Part shown: one piece after another, positions 7,942 to 16,542 of the stretch | Layout: each line of letters starts with the position of its first letter | Position numbering within the stretch: the first letter of the stretch is position 1 | Source: Vibrio methylphosphonaticus | GTDB taxonomy: Bacteria; Pseudomonadota; Gammaproteobacteria; Enterobacterales; Vibrionaceae | Reading direction: 5' to 3' | NCBI RefSeq assembly: GCF_023634655.1 | Contig: NZ_JAMKMS010000017.1 | Coordinates: 1-64,000, forward strand | DNA length: 64,000 bases | Made by a program: the position numbers and the translations under genes | Notes under the pieces: model-generated | The model's input: only the letters and a program-made list of their open reading frames with translations | What the model was told of the DNA's origin: nothing | Databases searched by the model: none

Positions 7942-9390
7942 TTAAGCGGTTTCTAAACTGCGCTCAACTACGTTGAGGCGCTCACCGTATACTGGACGAA
8001 TCGCTTTCATGACGTCTCCGCGAGATAGCACGCCAACTAATCTACCGTCGTCAAGTACTGGCAGAACATGCGGCTTATTCACTTTCATCGACTTTGCGCG
8101 TTCTTCTAAAGATAATGTGGTGTAGTTAGTTGCGATGCCCATTGAAGTGACAGGGAACAATTGCTCTTTATCAATACAAAGGAACTCCGCGACGTCGACT
8201 AGCTTTTCATTGCAGTGAATAGCAACAACGTCGCGATTCATTAGGTCGACAACCTTCTGACCTGTTTTCGGATTGTAGTTTTCACACCACAAATCAACCA
8301 TCACATCATGAACCGAGAAGAAACCAACTAATCGCCCTTCAACATCAACAACAGGTGCGCTGGTTAAGTTGTGGTCAAGAAGTGTGTCAAGGGCAACGGC
8401 TGTTACTGTTTCAGCACTTAGCGTCACGGGTTGATGGGTCATAATTTCTTTTACGACGAGGGCATTATTCATAGTGCTTTCCTTAACTGACATTAGAGTG
8501 GTGGTTTGCGTAATTGCAGTGACATTCGCCGCTTTTAATTGCGGTCTACGGTAGATGCTCCAGTTAGCGAGTCCCACTAATACGGCGCCTCCAACGATAT
8601 TGCCGAGCGTGACTGGTACCAAATTGTTAGCAACAAAGTGGAATGGGGTTAGATCAGCGTATTGACTCGCGTTTACGCCGACTGATGTCCAGAATTCTGC
8701 AGGTGCAAAATTTTGAATAACAATGCCAAGGGGCACCATAAACATATTGGCGACACAGTGCTCAAACCCGCTGCTGACGAACATAGCCACAGGCAAGACG
8801 GTCATTGCCGCTTTGGTCATTGCATTAGCTGAGCTAAAAGTAAGCCAAATGGCTAGACATACTAAGAGATTACAAAGCACACCCAGTGCAAATGCCTGTA
8901 CCCATGAATGATGCAACTTATGTTGCGCGATATTAAGGGCATTGAGACCCCATTGACCGCTGTCCATTTGGTACAAACCAGCTGCAGAAACGATAAGTAG
9001 CAAGAACATCGCGCCAATAAAGTTTCCAACGTAGACTTTTCCCCATACCGACAGCATTTTGCCGAAAGTGATTTGTTTGTTCGCCCAGGAAATACTTGAA
9101 AGCACTGAGCTGGTAAATAGCTCACCTCCACAGATCACAATAAGAATTAGGCCCATACTGAAAGCCAAGCCGCCAGCGAAGCGGCTCATGCCCCATCCTG
9201 CGTCGGCACTGCCCGTCGTCACAGTGATATAGAATAAAAATGCGAGACCGATAAAAGCGCCAGCCATAATGGCGAGGCTCATTGTCATGCCGCTGGTTTT
9301 CTTAGCCTTACTTAATGCAAACTTCTCAGCTTCAGCCATCATTTCGACAGGAGAAAATAAGAGGTGATTATCGGAGTTGGAAGTTGCCAT
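7942..9390 (-). CDS. Formate/nitrite-type (FNT) channel fused to a twin-CBS module
   Basis: A 482-residue fusion. Residues about 25-285 form a six-helix FNT channel: GGELFTSSVL (about 87-96) and the VSSGFEHCVANMFMVPLG segment are the two family signatures. FNT proteins pass formate, nitrite or hydrosulfide across the inner membrane. Residues 307-482 form two CBS domains, expected on the cytoplasmic side, where adenine nucleotides could gate transport. The linker codons GTT-AAG-GAA-AGC just before M307 spell a good ribosome binding site, so the CBS part may also be made alone from 8472. The ATG has AAGGAG upstream. A LysR gene is divergent. The transported anion is not determined. Confidence 0.88.
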   Translation of the reverse strand: MATSNSDNHLLFSPVEMMAEAEKFALSKAKKTSGMTMSLAIMAGAFIGLAFLFYITVTTGSADAGWGMSRFAGGLAFSMGLILIVICGGELFTSSVLSSISWANKQITFGKMLSVWGKVYVGNFIGAMFLLLIVSAAGLYQMDSGQWGLNALNIAQHKLHHSWVQAFALGVLCNLLVCLAIWLTFSSANAMTKAAMTVLPVAMFVSSGFEHCVANMFMVPLGIVIQNFAPAEFWTSVGVNASQYADLTPFHFVANNLVPVTLGNIVGGAVLVGLANWSIYRRPQLKAANVTAITQTTTLMSVKESTMNNALVVKEIMTHQPVTLSAETVTAVALDTLLDHNLTSAPVVDVEGRLVGFFSVHDVMVDLWCENYNPKTGQKVVDLMNRDVVAIHCNEKLVDVAEFLCIDKEQLFPVTSMGIATNYTTLSLEERAKSMKVNKPHVLPVLDDGRLVGVLSRGDVMKAIRPVYGERLNVVERSLETA

Positions 9391-9393
9391 GGG

Positions 9394-9432
9394 TTACTCC
9401 TTTTCAATTAGTGTGTGTAGTCGTTCGCTCAT
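9394..9432 (-). CDS. Possible 12-codon leader peptide upstream of the FNT-CBS gene
   Basis: An ATG with TAAGGAG about 10 bases upstream opens a reading frame for MSERLHTLIEKE. It ends three bases before the channel start codon, and its last sense codons overlap the AAGGAG of the channel gene. This could couple translation of the leader to that of the channel. There is no codon run that would suggest classic attenuation. It may be chance. Confidence 0.35.
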   Translation of the reverse strand: MSERLHTLIEKE

Positions 9433-9778
9433 TTCATAACTCCTTAATCTATTTGCGAAAACAAAGCTGATTGCCGTGTTCGAATCTAGATTAAGGGAGT
9501 TTATGGTTAGAGGTAAAATTGATAATTTTTAAAAACCACATCAAATTTATTGATAAGTACTGAGCACTAGGTAGAATAAGGGCTACAACGGATAACAGTC
9601 TGTTTTCTTGTTACTTTTCGATAAGGCTTTATATCGCAAGTTGGTGATAAATTGACCACCGGTGAGCGCGAGTCACTATTGATAAGAAAACTTGATATCC
9701 ATAAATGACGTAAGCGCACAGTGAAGTGCGTTTATTTGTATCGATTTCAATCATCCTGACCTGTAGTAAGGAACAACT
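9433..9778. other. Divergent regulatory region between the FNT-CBS and LysR genes
   Basis: The gap contains the 23-base repeat at 9476-9498 shared with the free CBS gene, and an AT-rich tract (9500-9560) with several TTGAT/ATCAA words that do not form a correctly spaced FNR box. It is the natural place for LysR operators. No gene is seen apart from the leader at 9394-9432. Confidence 0.4.
9476..9498. repeat. Promoter-region repeat, copy 2
   Basis: The second copy of the 23-base motif described at 7072-7094, with one mismatch. It lies 86 bases upstream of the FNT-CBS start. Confidence 0.75.
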
Positions 9779-10684
9779 ATGCGGTATTCATTAAAACAAC
9801 TCGCCGTATTCGATGCCGTCGCTGACAGCGGCAGTGTAAGTCAAGCTGCAGATAAATTGTCTTTAACTCAATCTGCGACCAGTATGTCTCTAGCTCAGCT
9901 AGAAAAAATGCTTGGTCGCCCTCTTTTTGAAAGACAAGGTAAGCAAATGGCTCTCACGCATTGGGGAGTCTGGCTTAGACCGAAAGCAAAACGTTTATTG
10001 CAAGATGCGCAGCAAATTGAGATGGGTTTTTACGAACAGCATTTGTTAAGTGGTGAACTAAAGTTAGGTGCGAGCCAAACACCAGCGGAACACTTAGTGC
10101 CAGATCTTATTAGCTCTATCGATAATGACTTTCCAGAAATGCGTATCACGTTAGGTGTGCAAAGTACCGATTCTGTCATAGAAGGGGTGTTGGAGTATCA
10201 ATACGATTTGGGCATTATTGAAGGGCGTTGTGATGACAACCGAATTCACCAAGAGACATGGTGCCGAGATCACTTGACGGTGGTTGCTGCGGCGCATCAT
10301 CCGTATACAAAGCGTGACCGAGTCAGTCTTTCTCAGCTCGAACAAGCTCGTTGGGTGTTGAGAGAGCATGGCTCAGGTACGCGTAAAATATTTGATAGTT
10401 CCATTCATCATCTTATTGGAGATCTCGATGTTTGGCGTGAGTATGAGCATGTCCCAGTACTCCGTAACATGGTCGCCAGCAGCCAGTATCTAACTTGTTT
10501 GCCTTATTTAGATGTAGAGCGTTTTATCGAGGCAGGGCAGCTGGTGGCATTGAATGTCCCGGAGTTAGAAATGGAACGAACACTGTCCTTTATTTGGCGT
10601 GCCGATATGGCAGAAAACCCGCTTGCAGAGTGTGCTAAACGTGAAGGCATGCGGATGATGAAAGGTCGTCCATCAATTCTATAG
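9779..10684 (+). CDS. LysR-family transcriptional regulator, YeiE-like
   Basis: The 301-residue protein has the LysR winged-helix region at about 1-60 (KQLAVFDAVADSGSVSQAA, then SLTQSATSMSLAQLE) and a two-lobe ligand-binding domain after it. The pattern of the first helix and the SATSMSLAQLE recognition segment resemble YeiE. TAAGGA precedes the ATG. It is divergent from the FNT-CBS gene, and a DUF1097 membrane gene follows 128 bases downstream on the same strand. By LysR custom it probably controls the divergent gene and itself; this is inference from position. The inducer is unknown. Confidence 0.9.
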   Translation: MRYSLKQLAVFDAVADSGSVSQAADKLSLTQSATSMSLAQLEKMLGRPLFERQGKQMALTHWGVWLRPKAKRLLQDAQQIEMGFYEQHLLSGELKLGASQTPAEHLVPDLISSIDNDFPEMRITLGVQSTDSVIEGVLEYQYDLGIIEGRCDDNRIHQETWCRDHLTVVAAAHHPYTKRDRVSLSQLEQARWVLREHGSGTRKIFDSSIHHLIGDLDVWREYEHVPVLRNMVASSQYLTCLPYLDVERFIEAGQLVALNVPELEMERTLSFIWRADMAENPLAECAKREGMRMMKGRPSIL

Positions 10685-10812
10685 CGTGATTGGTATCACA
10701 TTAATGGTGAAACCAATTCTTTCGTACATTTTATGATGCGAGGTTGATCACTAAATATTGACGGTCTTTTGGCTATTCTAGTACCTGTGTTTACAAGTAC
10801 TGGTGCAAAATA

Positions 10813-11289
10813 ATGAGTCAATTGATCGCAATTTCGCTGACGACAGGCCTTCTTTCGGGAATCTGGGGATGGATTGCCATTTCATTTGGTCTGCTTTCAT
10901 GGGCTGGATTTTTGGGTTGCACCAGTTATTTCGCCTCTCCGACGGACGGCGCCAGTGGACTGGCCAAAAGTCTGTTAACCAATATGTCTGGCGTTGTGTG
11001 GGCATTGGTCATTATTCATGGGTCTTCGCTGATTAACATGGAAATAGCAGGTTACGTGGTAACAGCATTGGTCTCATTTTGCATGTGTTTACAGGCTAAG
11101 CGTGCATGGCTTGGTTATATTCCCGGAACGTTTATTGGAGCGTGCGCTACGTTTGCCGCGGATGGTAACTGGCAATTAGTCGTTCCGTCATTGGTGTTAG
11201 GCGGCCTGTTTGGCTACGCAATGAAATCCAGTGGTTTGTGGTTACATGCAAACATCGCGCAGCGTGATGCTCAACTCTTAAAGCAATAG
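10813..11289 (+). CDS. DUF1097 family inner-membrane protein, YcdZ-like
   Basis: A 158-residue protein made almost entirely of hydrophobic helices (about 4-30, 52-70, 74-90, 95-118, 120-140). The N-terminal WGWIAISFGLLSWAGFLGCT segment and the later GNWQLVVPSLVLGGLFGYAMK are typical of DUF1097. Function is unknown. The ATG has only a weak ribosome binding site. It could be read with the LysR gene or from its own promoter. A clear terminator ends the unit. Confidence 0.8.
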   Translation: MSQLIAISLTTGLLSGIWGWIAISFGLLSWAGFLGCTSYFASPTDGASGLAKSLLTNMSGVVWALVIIHGSSLINMEIAGYVVTALVSFCMCLQAKRAWLGYIPGTFIGACATFAADGNWQLVVPSLVLGGLFGYAMKSSGLWLHANIAQRDAQLLKQ

Positions 11290-11350
11290 AATCTGGCACA
11301 GTCAAACGGACAATAACTACTGAGAAAACAAGTAAATGACTTACTGTAAG

Positions 11351-11381
11351 GGCTCATCAAGATTAGTGATGAGCCTTTTTT
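11351..11381 (+). terminator. Intrinsic terminator of the DUF1097 gene
   Basis: GGCTCATCA and TGATGAGCC form a 9-bp perfect stem with a 7-base loop, followed by six T residues. Confidence 0.9.
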
Positions 11382-11492
11382 ATGTTGGTGATGTGGTATG
11401 ACCGTCTGCTAGACGAAGGGGTTACAATCAAAATAACAATGGACGTTATAAATGTAATCTTATTAGTTTTTCTTATTAACGCATTGAAAATA

Positions 11493-13124
11493 TTATGTAT
11501 TTCCGTTTGCCATGGTAATAACTCTCTTGAGAATCCAACGAATGATAAGTGGAATACTGTCGACGCCCCGTTGCTCGCATTCTCCGACAATTGCCAATGC
11601 TAGATCGGGTTTTGCGAACTTTTTCAAAACACGAACAACGACTTTATGAGGTGGAATAGGATGGTCATTAGGAATTTTGATTAATCCCTTAAAAAAGTCT
11701 TCAAAGCCATTGATATACAAGTAATGTTCGATATCACGTTCGGGCAATTCGGTTAAGTGATGACGAGGATGCTCTCCATCGAGTTGATTCATCACAGCCG
11801 CAGCGTATTTTTTTCCTGCCGCATCGCCATCGGTGACAACGTGCCAATCAATACCAAAGGTTTTGGCCACTTTAATCAGAGATTTTAAGCCAGATTGCGC
11901 GAACTCTATGATTTGTACGCCTTCTGCCGCCAAATTATAACCACTTAGATTGGCAAGTTCATTGAACAACCAAACCTCAGTTTCTCCTTCAACCAATAGC
12001 CAGCAACGAGCAAATAGCGCTCTGGAGCGATGAAAGCGAATATGAAAGCCTACTCGACGCAGCTCGTCTTTCGACAAGTGTTTGGTACTAAGACTTGTCG
12101 CCACCGTACGATCTGATTGACGGACTAAGCGACGTATAGACTGGATGGGCACCGTACCCAATAAGTCACTACTGTTTGTCGTCAGGATTTTCTGCATGGG
12201 TAGCATTTGTAGCAAACTCCAAGCTCGAGACAGGTGGGTGGGGTGTAAGCGACCTTCTGGATCTTCTAGTATCAAAATGGGTCTCGCACAGCGGCGAAGG
12301 TCATTAGGCCCTTTGGCCTGCAAATAGGCGTTAAGTAACCCAAGCAGTAGCAAGCGAGTTTGGTGGTTTTTGGTTTCATCGATAATGTTGACGAGGTTTT
12401 GTTCTGAGTGAGGGCGACTGAAGAACACGCCGTCGCGATTTTTGGTAGCGGTTTCACGGGAGTGACTTTTAAACGAGAAGTAGTGTTCAACCAAATCGCG
12501 CATGGTGTTCAAGCTACTTTTTATTTCACCTTTGTTAACATGTCCCGGCACGGCGAGAAGGCGGCGGCATGTGTTATTAATTCGTTTCTCAGCTTGTGAA
12601 TTGTACAAACGCTCTTGTTCTATGGGATGACGGAAGCGACGTGAATCTCTAAGCCTAATAACTGGGTGTAATGTCATCAATTCTTGCGCGATTTTTTCTG
12701 AATGATGAAGGCGTAAGGTTTGTCCCTGTGTATCTAGAAAGGCGTAGTGTTGTGTCACATTGTATGCTTCGAGTGTGGCACTGATACGATAGTAAAATCG
12801 ATAGGATCCATTTTCGTCGACTTGCCACACGGGCTTTAGCTTCCGGTATCGACCAGAGAGGGTTTCATTTTTTTCCGTAGTAACAAATGAGAGAACAATC
12901 TGTAGATGTTGAGTTTGTGGATGAGAGACGGAGTGGTCAACATGGAAGTCGGTCATTTCAAACTGATAGAGTTCGCCATCTGAGGGTAATACCACACAGA
13001 TAGCATCTAGTAGAGACGATTTACCCCAGGTATTTTCACCGATCAGTGTTGTTAGGTCATCCAACGCAAGAGATAGGCGCTTGATGCCTCGAAAGCCAGA
13101 GATATCGATTCGGTCTAATTTCAT
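11493..13124 (-). CDS. ybjD: OLD-family ATP-dependent endonuclease-like protein, YbjD-like
   Basis: A 543-residue protein with an N-terminal ABC-type ATPase (Walker A GENTWGKSS at 29-37) and a C-terminal TOPRIM-like nuclease domain (LLVEGETE near 375 and TDGDAAG near 430, the acidic metal-binding positions). This matches YbjD/DUF2813. OLD-family proteins are linked to DNA repair and phage exclusion; the role of YbjD itself is not well settled. The first ATG follows GGGAG. It is monocistronic and convergent with the DUF1097 gene. There is no adjacent UvrD-like helicase, so it is not a Gabija pair. Confidence 0.85.
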   Translation of the reverse strand: MKLDRIDISGFRGIKRLSLALDDLTTLIGENTWGKSSLLDAICVVLPSDGELYQFEMTDFHVDHSVSHPQTQHLQIVLSFVTTEKNETLSGRYRKLKPVWQVDENGSYRFYYRISATLEAYNVTQHYAFLDTQGQTLRLHHSEKIAQELMTLHPVIRLRDSRRFRHPIEQERLYNSQAEKRINNTCRRLLAVPGHVNKGEIKSSLNTMRDLVEHYFSFKSHSRETATKNRDGVFFSRPHSEQNLVNIIDETKNHQTRLLLLGLLNAYLQAKGPNDLRRCARPILILEDPEGRLHPTHLSRAWSLLQMLPMQKILTTNSSDLLGTVPIQSIRRLVRQSDRTVATSLSTKHLSKDELRRVGFHIRFHRSRALFARCWLLVEGETEVWLFNELANLSGYNLAAEGVQIIEFAQSGLKSLIKVAKTFGIDWHVVTDGDAAGKKYAAAVMNQLDGEHPRHHLTELPERDIEHYLYINGFEDFFKGLIKIPNDHPIPPHKVVVRVLKKFAKPDLALAIVGECEQRGVDSIPLIIRWILKRVITMANGNT

Positions 13125-13376
13125 TCAATTCTCCCGAGTGTTTCGCAAAATTGATATCACTAAAGTTCTAAGTGATGGTCAGTATCTATCTAAATTATAA
13201 GAAACTATTTATGATTTTGTTGGTCTCTTGCTCATAAAGTTATCTAATAACCGTAGATATTTAGTGTGATGTATATCTTATTAAGACCTGTATAATGCTG
13301 ATGTGATTTCAAAAAATTCATTTGAATGTCACATTATGCTGGCTACCATCAGAGGGGAGAATTAAGAGATAATACT

Positions 13377-15074
13377 ATGATAAAAACAACAACACCTCTC
13401 AAATTGACCATCGCGCATATCAACGATACGCATTCTTATTTTGAACCTACCTCCTTACAACTCAAAGTTCAGGTAGCCAATCATGAATTTCATCCCTTCG
13501 TCAGTGCGGGTGGATTTGCACGCATCAAAACCCGCGTAGAACAAATTAAAGACTCGCATAATAGTGATGACTTTCTATTTCTTCATGCTGGTGATTGCTT
13601 TCAAGGTACGTTGTATTTTTCACTCTTCAAAGGTGAAGCGAACGCGGAACTACTTAACGCCTTAGAGTTGGATGCGATGGCGCTTGGTAATCACGAGCTT
13701 GATATGGGTAACGATCCGGTTGGACAGTTTGTTCGAAGTATTCATTTCCCATTTCTAGCGGGTAACTGGAACCTATCACAAGAAGGCAGAAAGGCCTTTT
13801 CCCTTAAGGGACAGCCAAATGTTTATGATTATGAGCCAATAACAAAAACAGCACGTTGGATCGAAAAAGCCGTTAAGGGAGACAAGGTAGCGATTTTCGG
13901 ACTATCAATTGACAAGATGGCCGATATTGCCAATCCAGATAGCGATACTGTTTTTGAAAACGCGATTTTAACGGCAAAAAATACCATTCAAGCTATCCAA
14001 GATTCAGGCGTTAATAAGATTATTCTACTTAGTCATCTTGGTTACGATGCTGACCTTGATTTGGCGAGTAAAGTTGATGGAGTGGGCTTGATTATTGGCG
14101 GGCACAGTCATGTGCTGCAAGGGGATTTCTCACGCTTGGGTTTAGTAAGTAAAGACCCATATGGCATAAAAATTGGTGATACCTATGTTGTTCAGGCAGG
14201 GCACCATTCTATGACGATGGGACACTGTGAGATTGAGTTTGATGAAAATGGTGCGGTTAGTCAGTTCAGTGGGAAAAATGAACTCTTAGTCGGGCGCCGT
14301 ATATTTATGGATGTCGATAGTGCCTTAACTGACGATGACTATGATGCGGTAAAAGCAACCGTACAAGGTCACGCTAATGTTGTTCAGTGTCGAAAAGATG
14401 AGCGAATCAAAGCGATTTTAAGAGACAAATACCAACCTAGAGTGAGAGCGTTGCAGCAAAGTATTGTTGCATCGTTACGTCGTCCACTTCGCCATATACG
14501 CTTACCTGATAGTCAAGGTGGCAGTCAGATCGCACCCTCCGTCGCGGAATCATTTCACTATGCGATGACCCAATTAGGTTATTCTCCTGAGTTTGCCATA
14601 CACAATGCGGGTGGCGTAAGGAACTCACTTAACGCTGGTGATATTTCTGTCGCCGATATCGCTGGTAAGTTACTGCCTTTTGCTGTCCCTATCGGAGTTT
14701 ATGGTATACAAGGTTGCTACATACCTCTCATCATTGAGGGTGCAATTAATAATGCGACTGATAATGGGGTAGTTGGAACGGGATCGGGCAGTTACCCTTA
14801 CACTTATCAACTTGAGTTTCATTATGACAAAGATGCGCCGATGGGTGAGAGGGTCAGCGATGTCTTTGTCGCGGGAAGACCACTGGACAGTACTCGTTTA
14901 TATACTGGTACATCAAGCGCTTATACCATGAAAGGCAAAGAAGGCTACGACGCCATCCTTAATATGCAAGATGAAGGGGTTGTCACGAATTGGTCTATGT
15001 CTGACTGTTTTATTAAGTTATTGAAAGATAAACCGGAAAGATTAACTTTCGTGTCTCATTGTCAGAAACTGTAG
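13377..15074 (+). CDS. 5'-nucleotidase / metallophosphatase family protein
   Basis: The N-terminal metallophosphatase domain has the dinuclear-metal motifs AHINDTHSYFEP, HAGDCFQG, ALGNHELDMG and GGHSHV. The C-terminal 5'-nucleotidase domain (from about residue 340) includes HNAGGVRNSL. The family hydrolyses nucleoside monophosphates or cyclic nucleotides. I see no signal peptide, so unlike UshA this copy may be cytoplasmic. Start 13377 is chosen because AGAGGGGAG and TTAAGAG lie upstream; an in-frame ATG at 13326 would add 17 residues and has no ribosome binding site. Length is about 565 residues. Confidence 0.88.
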   Translation: MIKTTTPLKLTIAHINDTHSYFEPTSLQLKVQVANHEFHPFVSAGGFARIKTRVEQIKDSHNSDDFLFLHAGDCFQGTLYFSLFKGEANAELLNALELDAMALGNHELDMGNDPVGQFVRSIHFPFLAGNWNLSQEGRKAFSLKGQPNVYDYEPITKTARWIEKAVKGDKVAIFGLSIDKMADIANPDSDTVFENAILTAKNTIQAIQDSGVNKIILLSHLGYDADLDLASKVDGVGLIIGGHSHVLQGDFSRLGLVSKDPYGIKIGDTYVVQAGHHSMTMGHCEIEFDENGAVSQFSGKNELLVGRRIFMDVDSALTDDDYDAVKATVQGHANVVQCRKDERIKAILRDKYQPRVRALQQSIVASLRRPLRHIRLPDSQGGSQIAPSVAESFHYAMTQLGYSPEFAIHNAGGVRNSLNAGDISVADIAGKLLPFAVPIGVYGIQGCYIPLIIEGAINNATDNGVVGTGSGSYPYTYQLEFHYDKDAPMGERVSDVFVAGRPLDSTRLYTGTSSAYTMKGKEGYDAILNMQDEGVVTNWSMSDCFIKLLKDKPERLTFVSHCQKL

Positions 15075-15200
15075 TCTGAAACCTGCCACCAAACGCTAAA
15101 TTGGTATCTTTATTGCAGTGTTTTAAGCGAACACTGTTATCGCTAATGGAACATTGATGTTGTTCAGTCAGTGATGCTCACAGCACTCTTTGGAGGCAAT

Positions 15201-15299
15201 ATGTGGAATAAAGATTGGTTTGATGTCGCGGTTGTGGCTAGTTGGGTTGGGGTATGGCTAGTGATGCTGTACTTCATGCCAAGTGGCGGCATGATATAA
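15201..15299 (+). CDS. Small single-helix membrane protein
   Basis: A 32-residue protein starts at an ATG with a near-perfect TGGAGG seven bases upstream. It has charged residues at the N-terminus (MWNKDWFD), then one hydrophobic helix (about 9-27) ending in MPSGGMI. It is followed by an imperfect hairpin with six T residues. Ribosome binding site, helix and terminator together suggest a real gene. I do not recognise the family. Confidence 0.6.
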   Translation: MWNKDWFDVAVVASWVGVWLVMLYFMPSGGMI

Positions 15300-15326
15300 A
15301 AGATGATTTTAAAAGTAGTCAATAAA

Positions 15327-15352
15327 AAGCGGATGGAGACATCGGCTTTTTT
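15327..15352 (+). terminator. Intrinsic terminator of the small membrane protein gene
   Basis: AAGCGGATG pairs with CATCGGCTT with one mismatch and a four-base loop, followed by a run of T. Confidence 0.65.
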
Positions 15353-15443
15353 GTTTATTGATAACTGATAACTGATCACTGATTACTGAGTGCAATGAGT
15401 CAATCGCTTGCGAAAAAGAACAAGGTAAAGGCCAAGGAAGAAA

Positions 15444-15635
15444 GTGGCCGAGTACAACTTTCTCTCGGCCATTCCAGACGCGCAAGCAAAGGCGTTCTAT
15501 AACAAGTTAAGAAATACGGCTCGCCCAGTCAAGCTTCTAAGTCCTGTAATGGCAGAGAATCTCGATATGTCATACGGATACCTAAAGATGTGCGGTGCAC
15601 TTAACATTTTTGGCGCTCACTCTGGCGCTCGTTGA
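15444..15635 (+). CDS. Hypothetical small protein, GTG start
   Basis: A 63-codon frame begins at a GTG with AAGGAAG five bases upstream. Its product starts MAEYNFLSAIPDAQ and has a normal mix of residues, no membrane helix and a glycine-rich end. A second frame (15395-15502, 35 codons, lysine-rich start MSQSLAKKNK) overlaps it. The two could be one gene broken by a frameshift near 15440, or only one may be real. I do not recognise either. Confidence 0.4.
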   Translation: MAEYNFLSAIPDAQAKAFYNKLRNTARPVKLLSPVMAENLDMSYGYLKMCGALNIFGAHSGAR

Positions 15636-15655
15636 CTGCTGGCTTTGAGTGAATG

Positions 15656-16339
15656 TTACTTATCACCAATAGAAACTTGTCTGTAATCTTTCAAGATCGC
15701 GGCAACGTCTGATTTACCACCACTTTGAATACGCTCATAGTGGCGCAACGTTTTATCGAGATAATTTGCCGCTAATTCTGTTTGCTCTGAGCTATTCGTC
15801 TGCCATAGTTGCTTACCAACCGGACTAATGACATCGCCTTGCTTGCTATCATTTGTCACTAACATCACTTCGTAATAGCGCCGATTTTCCTCCACCAATG
15901 ACTCATTGATAAGCCGCAAGCCATTTTTTATCAAGGTTTGACGAAGTGCATACTGATGGTGAACAGGGCACAAGAGAAAGTCGATCTCTAGTTGCGGATG
16001 GTCTCTATTAAGGCGGCTGACGAAGTCCATCATTAGGTCTCCTCCTACGCCGGCAATGACGACTAAATGCCGGCCCTTGTATTTGGATAATGGTATCGTG
16101 GCGACGTCGATGCAATGGACGTAATACTCGGACGATGAAGCTGAGTAAAACTGCTGGAGTTTATCTTCAAGTGCCGCCATTAACTTAGGAACAATATCGA
16201 CAAAATGGATGTGTTGCGCGGCATTACGGTCTAGCAAAGCCGCACCAAGAAACCCGTGATCGCAACAGCAGTCCCAAATATGAGTGTAATTTGAAGCGAT
16301 CATATGATCGATCTGCGACAGCCTTCTACTTAGCTTCAA
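15656..16339 (-). CDS. trmK: tRNA (adenine-N1)-methyltransferase, TrmK-like
   Basis: A 227-residue Rossmann methyltransferase. The N-terminal segment LSRRLSQIDHMI and the following WDCCCDHGFLGAALL (SAM-binding loop), VDIVPKL and VIAGVGGDLMM stretches match the TrmK/DUF633 family, which methylates N1 of A22 in some tRNAs. The start appears to be TTG with a weak AGG upstream. It is monocistronic and converges on the small genes at 15.2-15.6 kb. In gammaproteobacteria the exact substrate is less certain than in Bacillus. Confidence 0.8.
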   Translation of the reverse strand: MKLSRRLSQIDHMIASNYTHIWDCCCDHGFLGAALLDRNAAQHIHFVDIVPKLMAALEDKLQQFYSASSSEYYVHCIDVATIPLSKYKGRHLVVIAGVGGDLMMDFVSRLNRDHPQLEIDFLLCPVHHQYALRQTLIKNGLRLINESLVEENRRYYEVMLVTNDSKQGDVISPVGKQLWQTNSSEQTELAANYLDKTLRHYERIQSGGKSDVAAILKDYRQVSIGDK

Positions 16340-16542
16340 GGTAAGTACCTATACGTTTAGATGATGAAGAATTTTAGGAAATTGCGCGCATTGTAATGGT
16401 TTTCTCACCGTTAGCGAAGTAGTCTGGTTATATTGACTTTAGCTCAACCAAATTAGCAATATCAGAAGGTTAGACTGGGAATAAGCTATCAATCTTTTGA
16501 TGCAACCGTTATAGCGTACTTTGAAAAATAACAAGGAGTGGT

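Noticed and set aside
9500..9560. FNR box between the FNT-CBS and LysR genes
   Set aside because: TTGAT and ATCAA words exist but not with the needed four-base spacing and inward orientation.
11493..13124. Gabija-type defence system
   Set aside because: The OLD-like nuclease has no adjacent UvrD/PcrA-like helicase and matches the stand-alone YbjD type.
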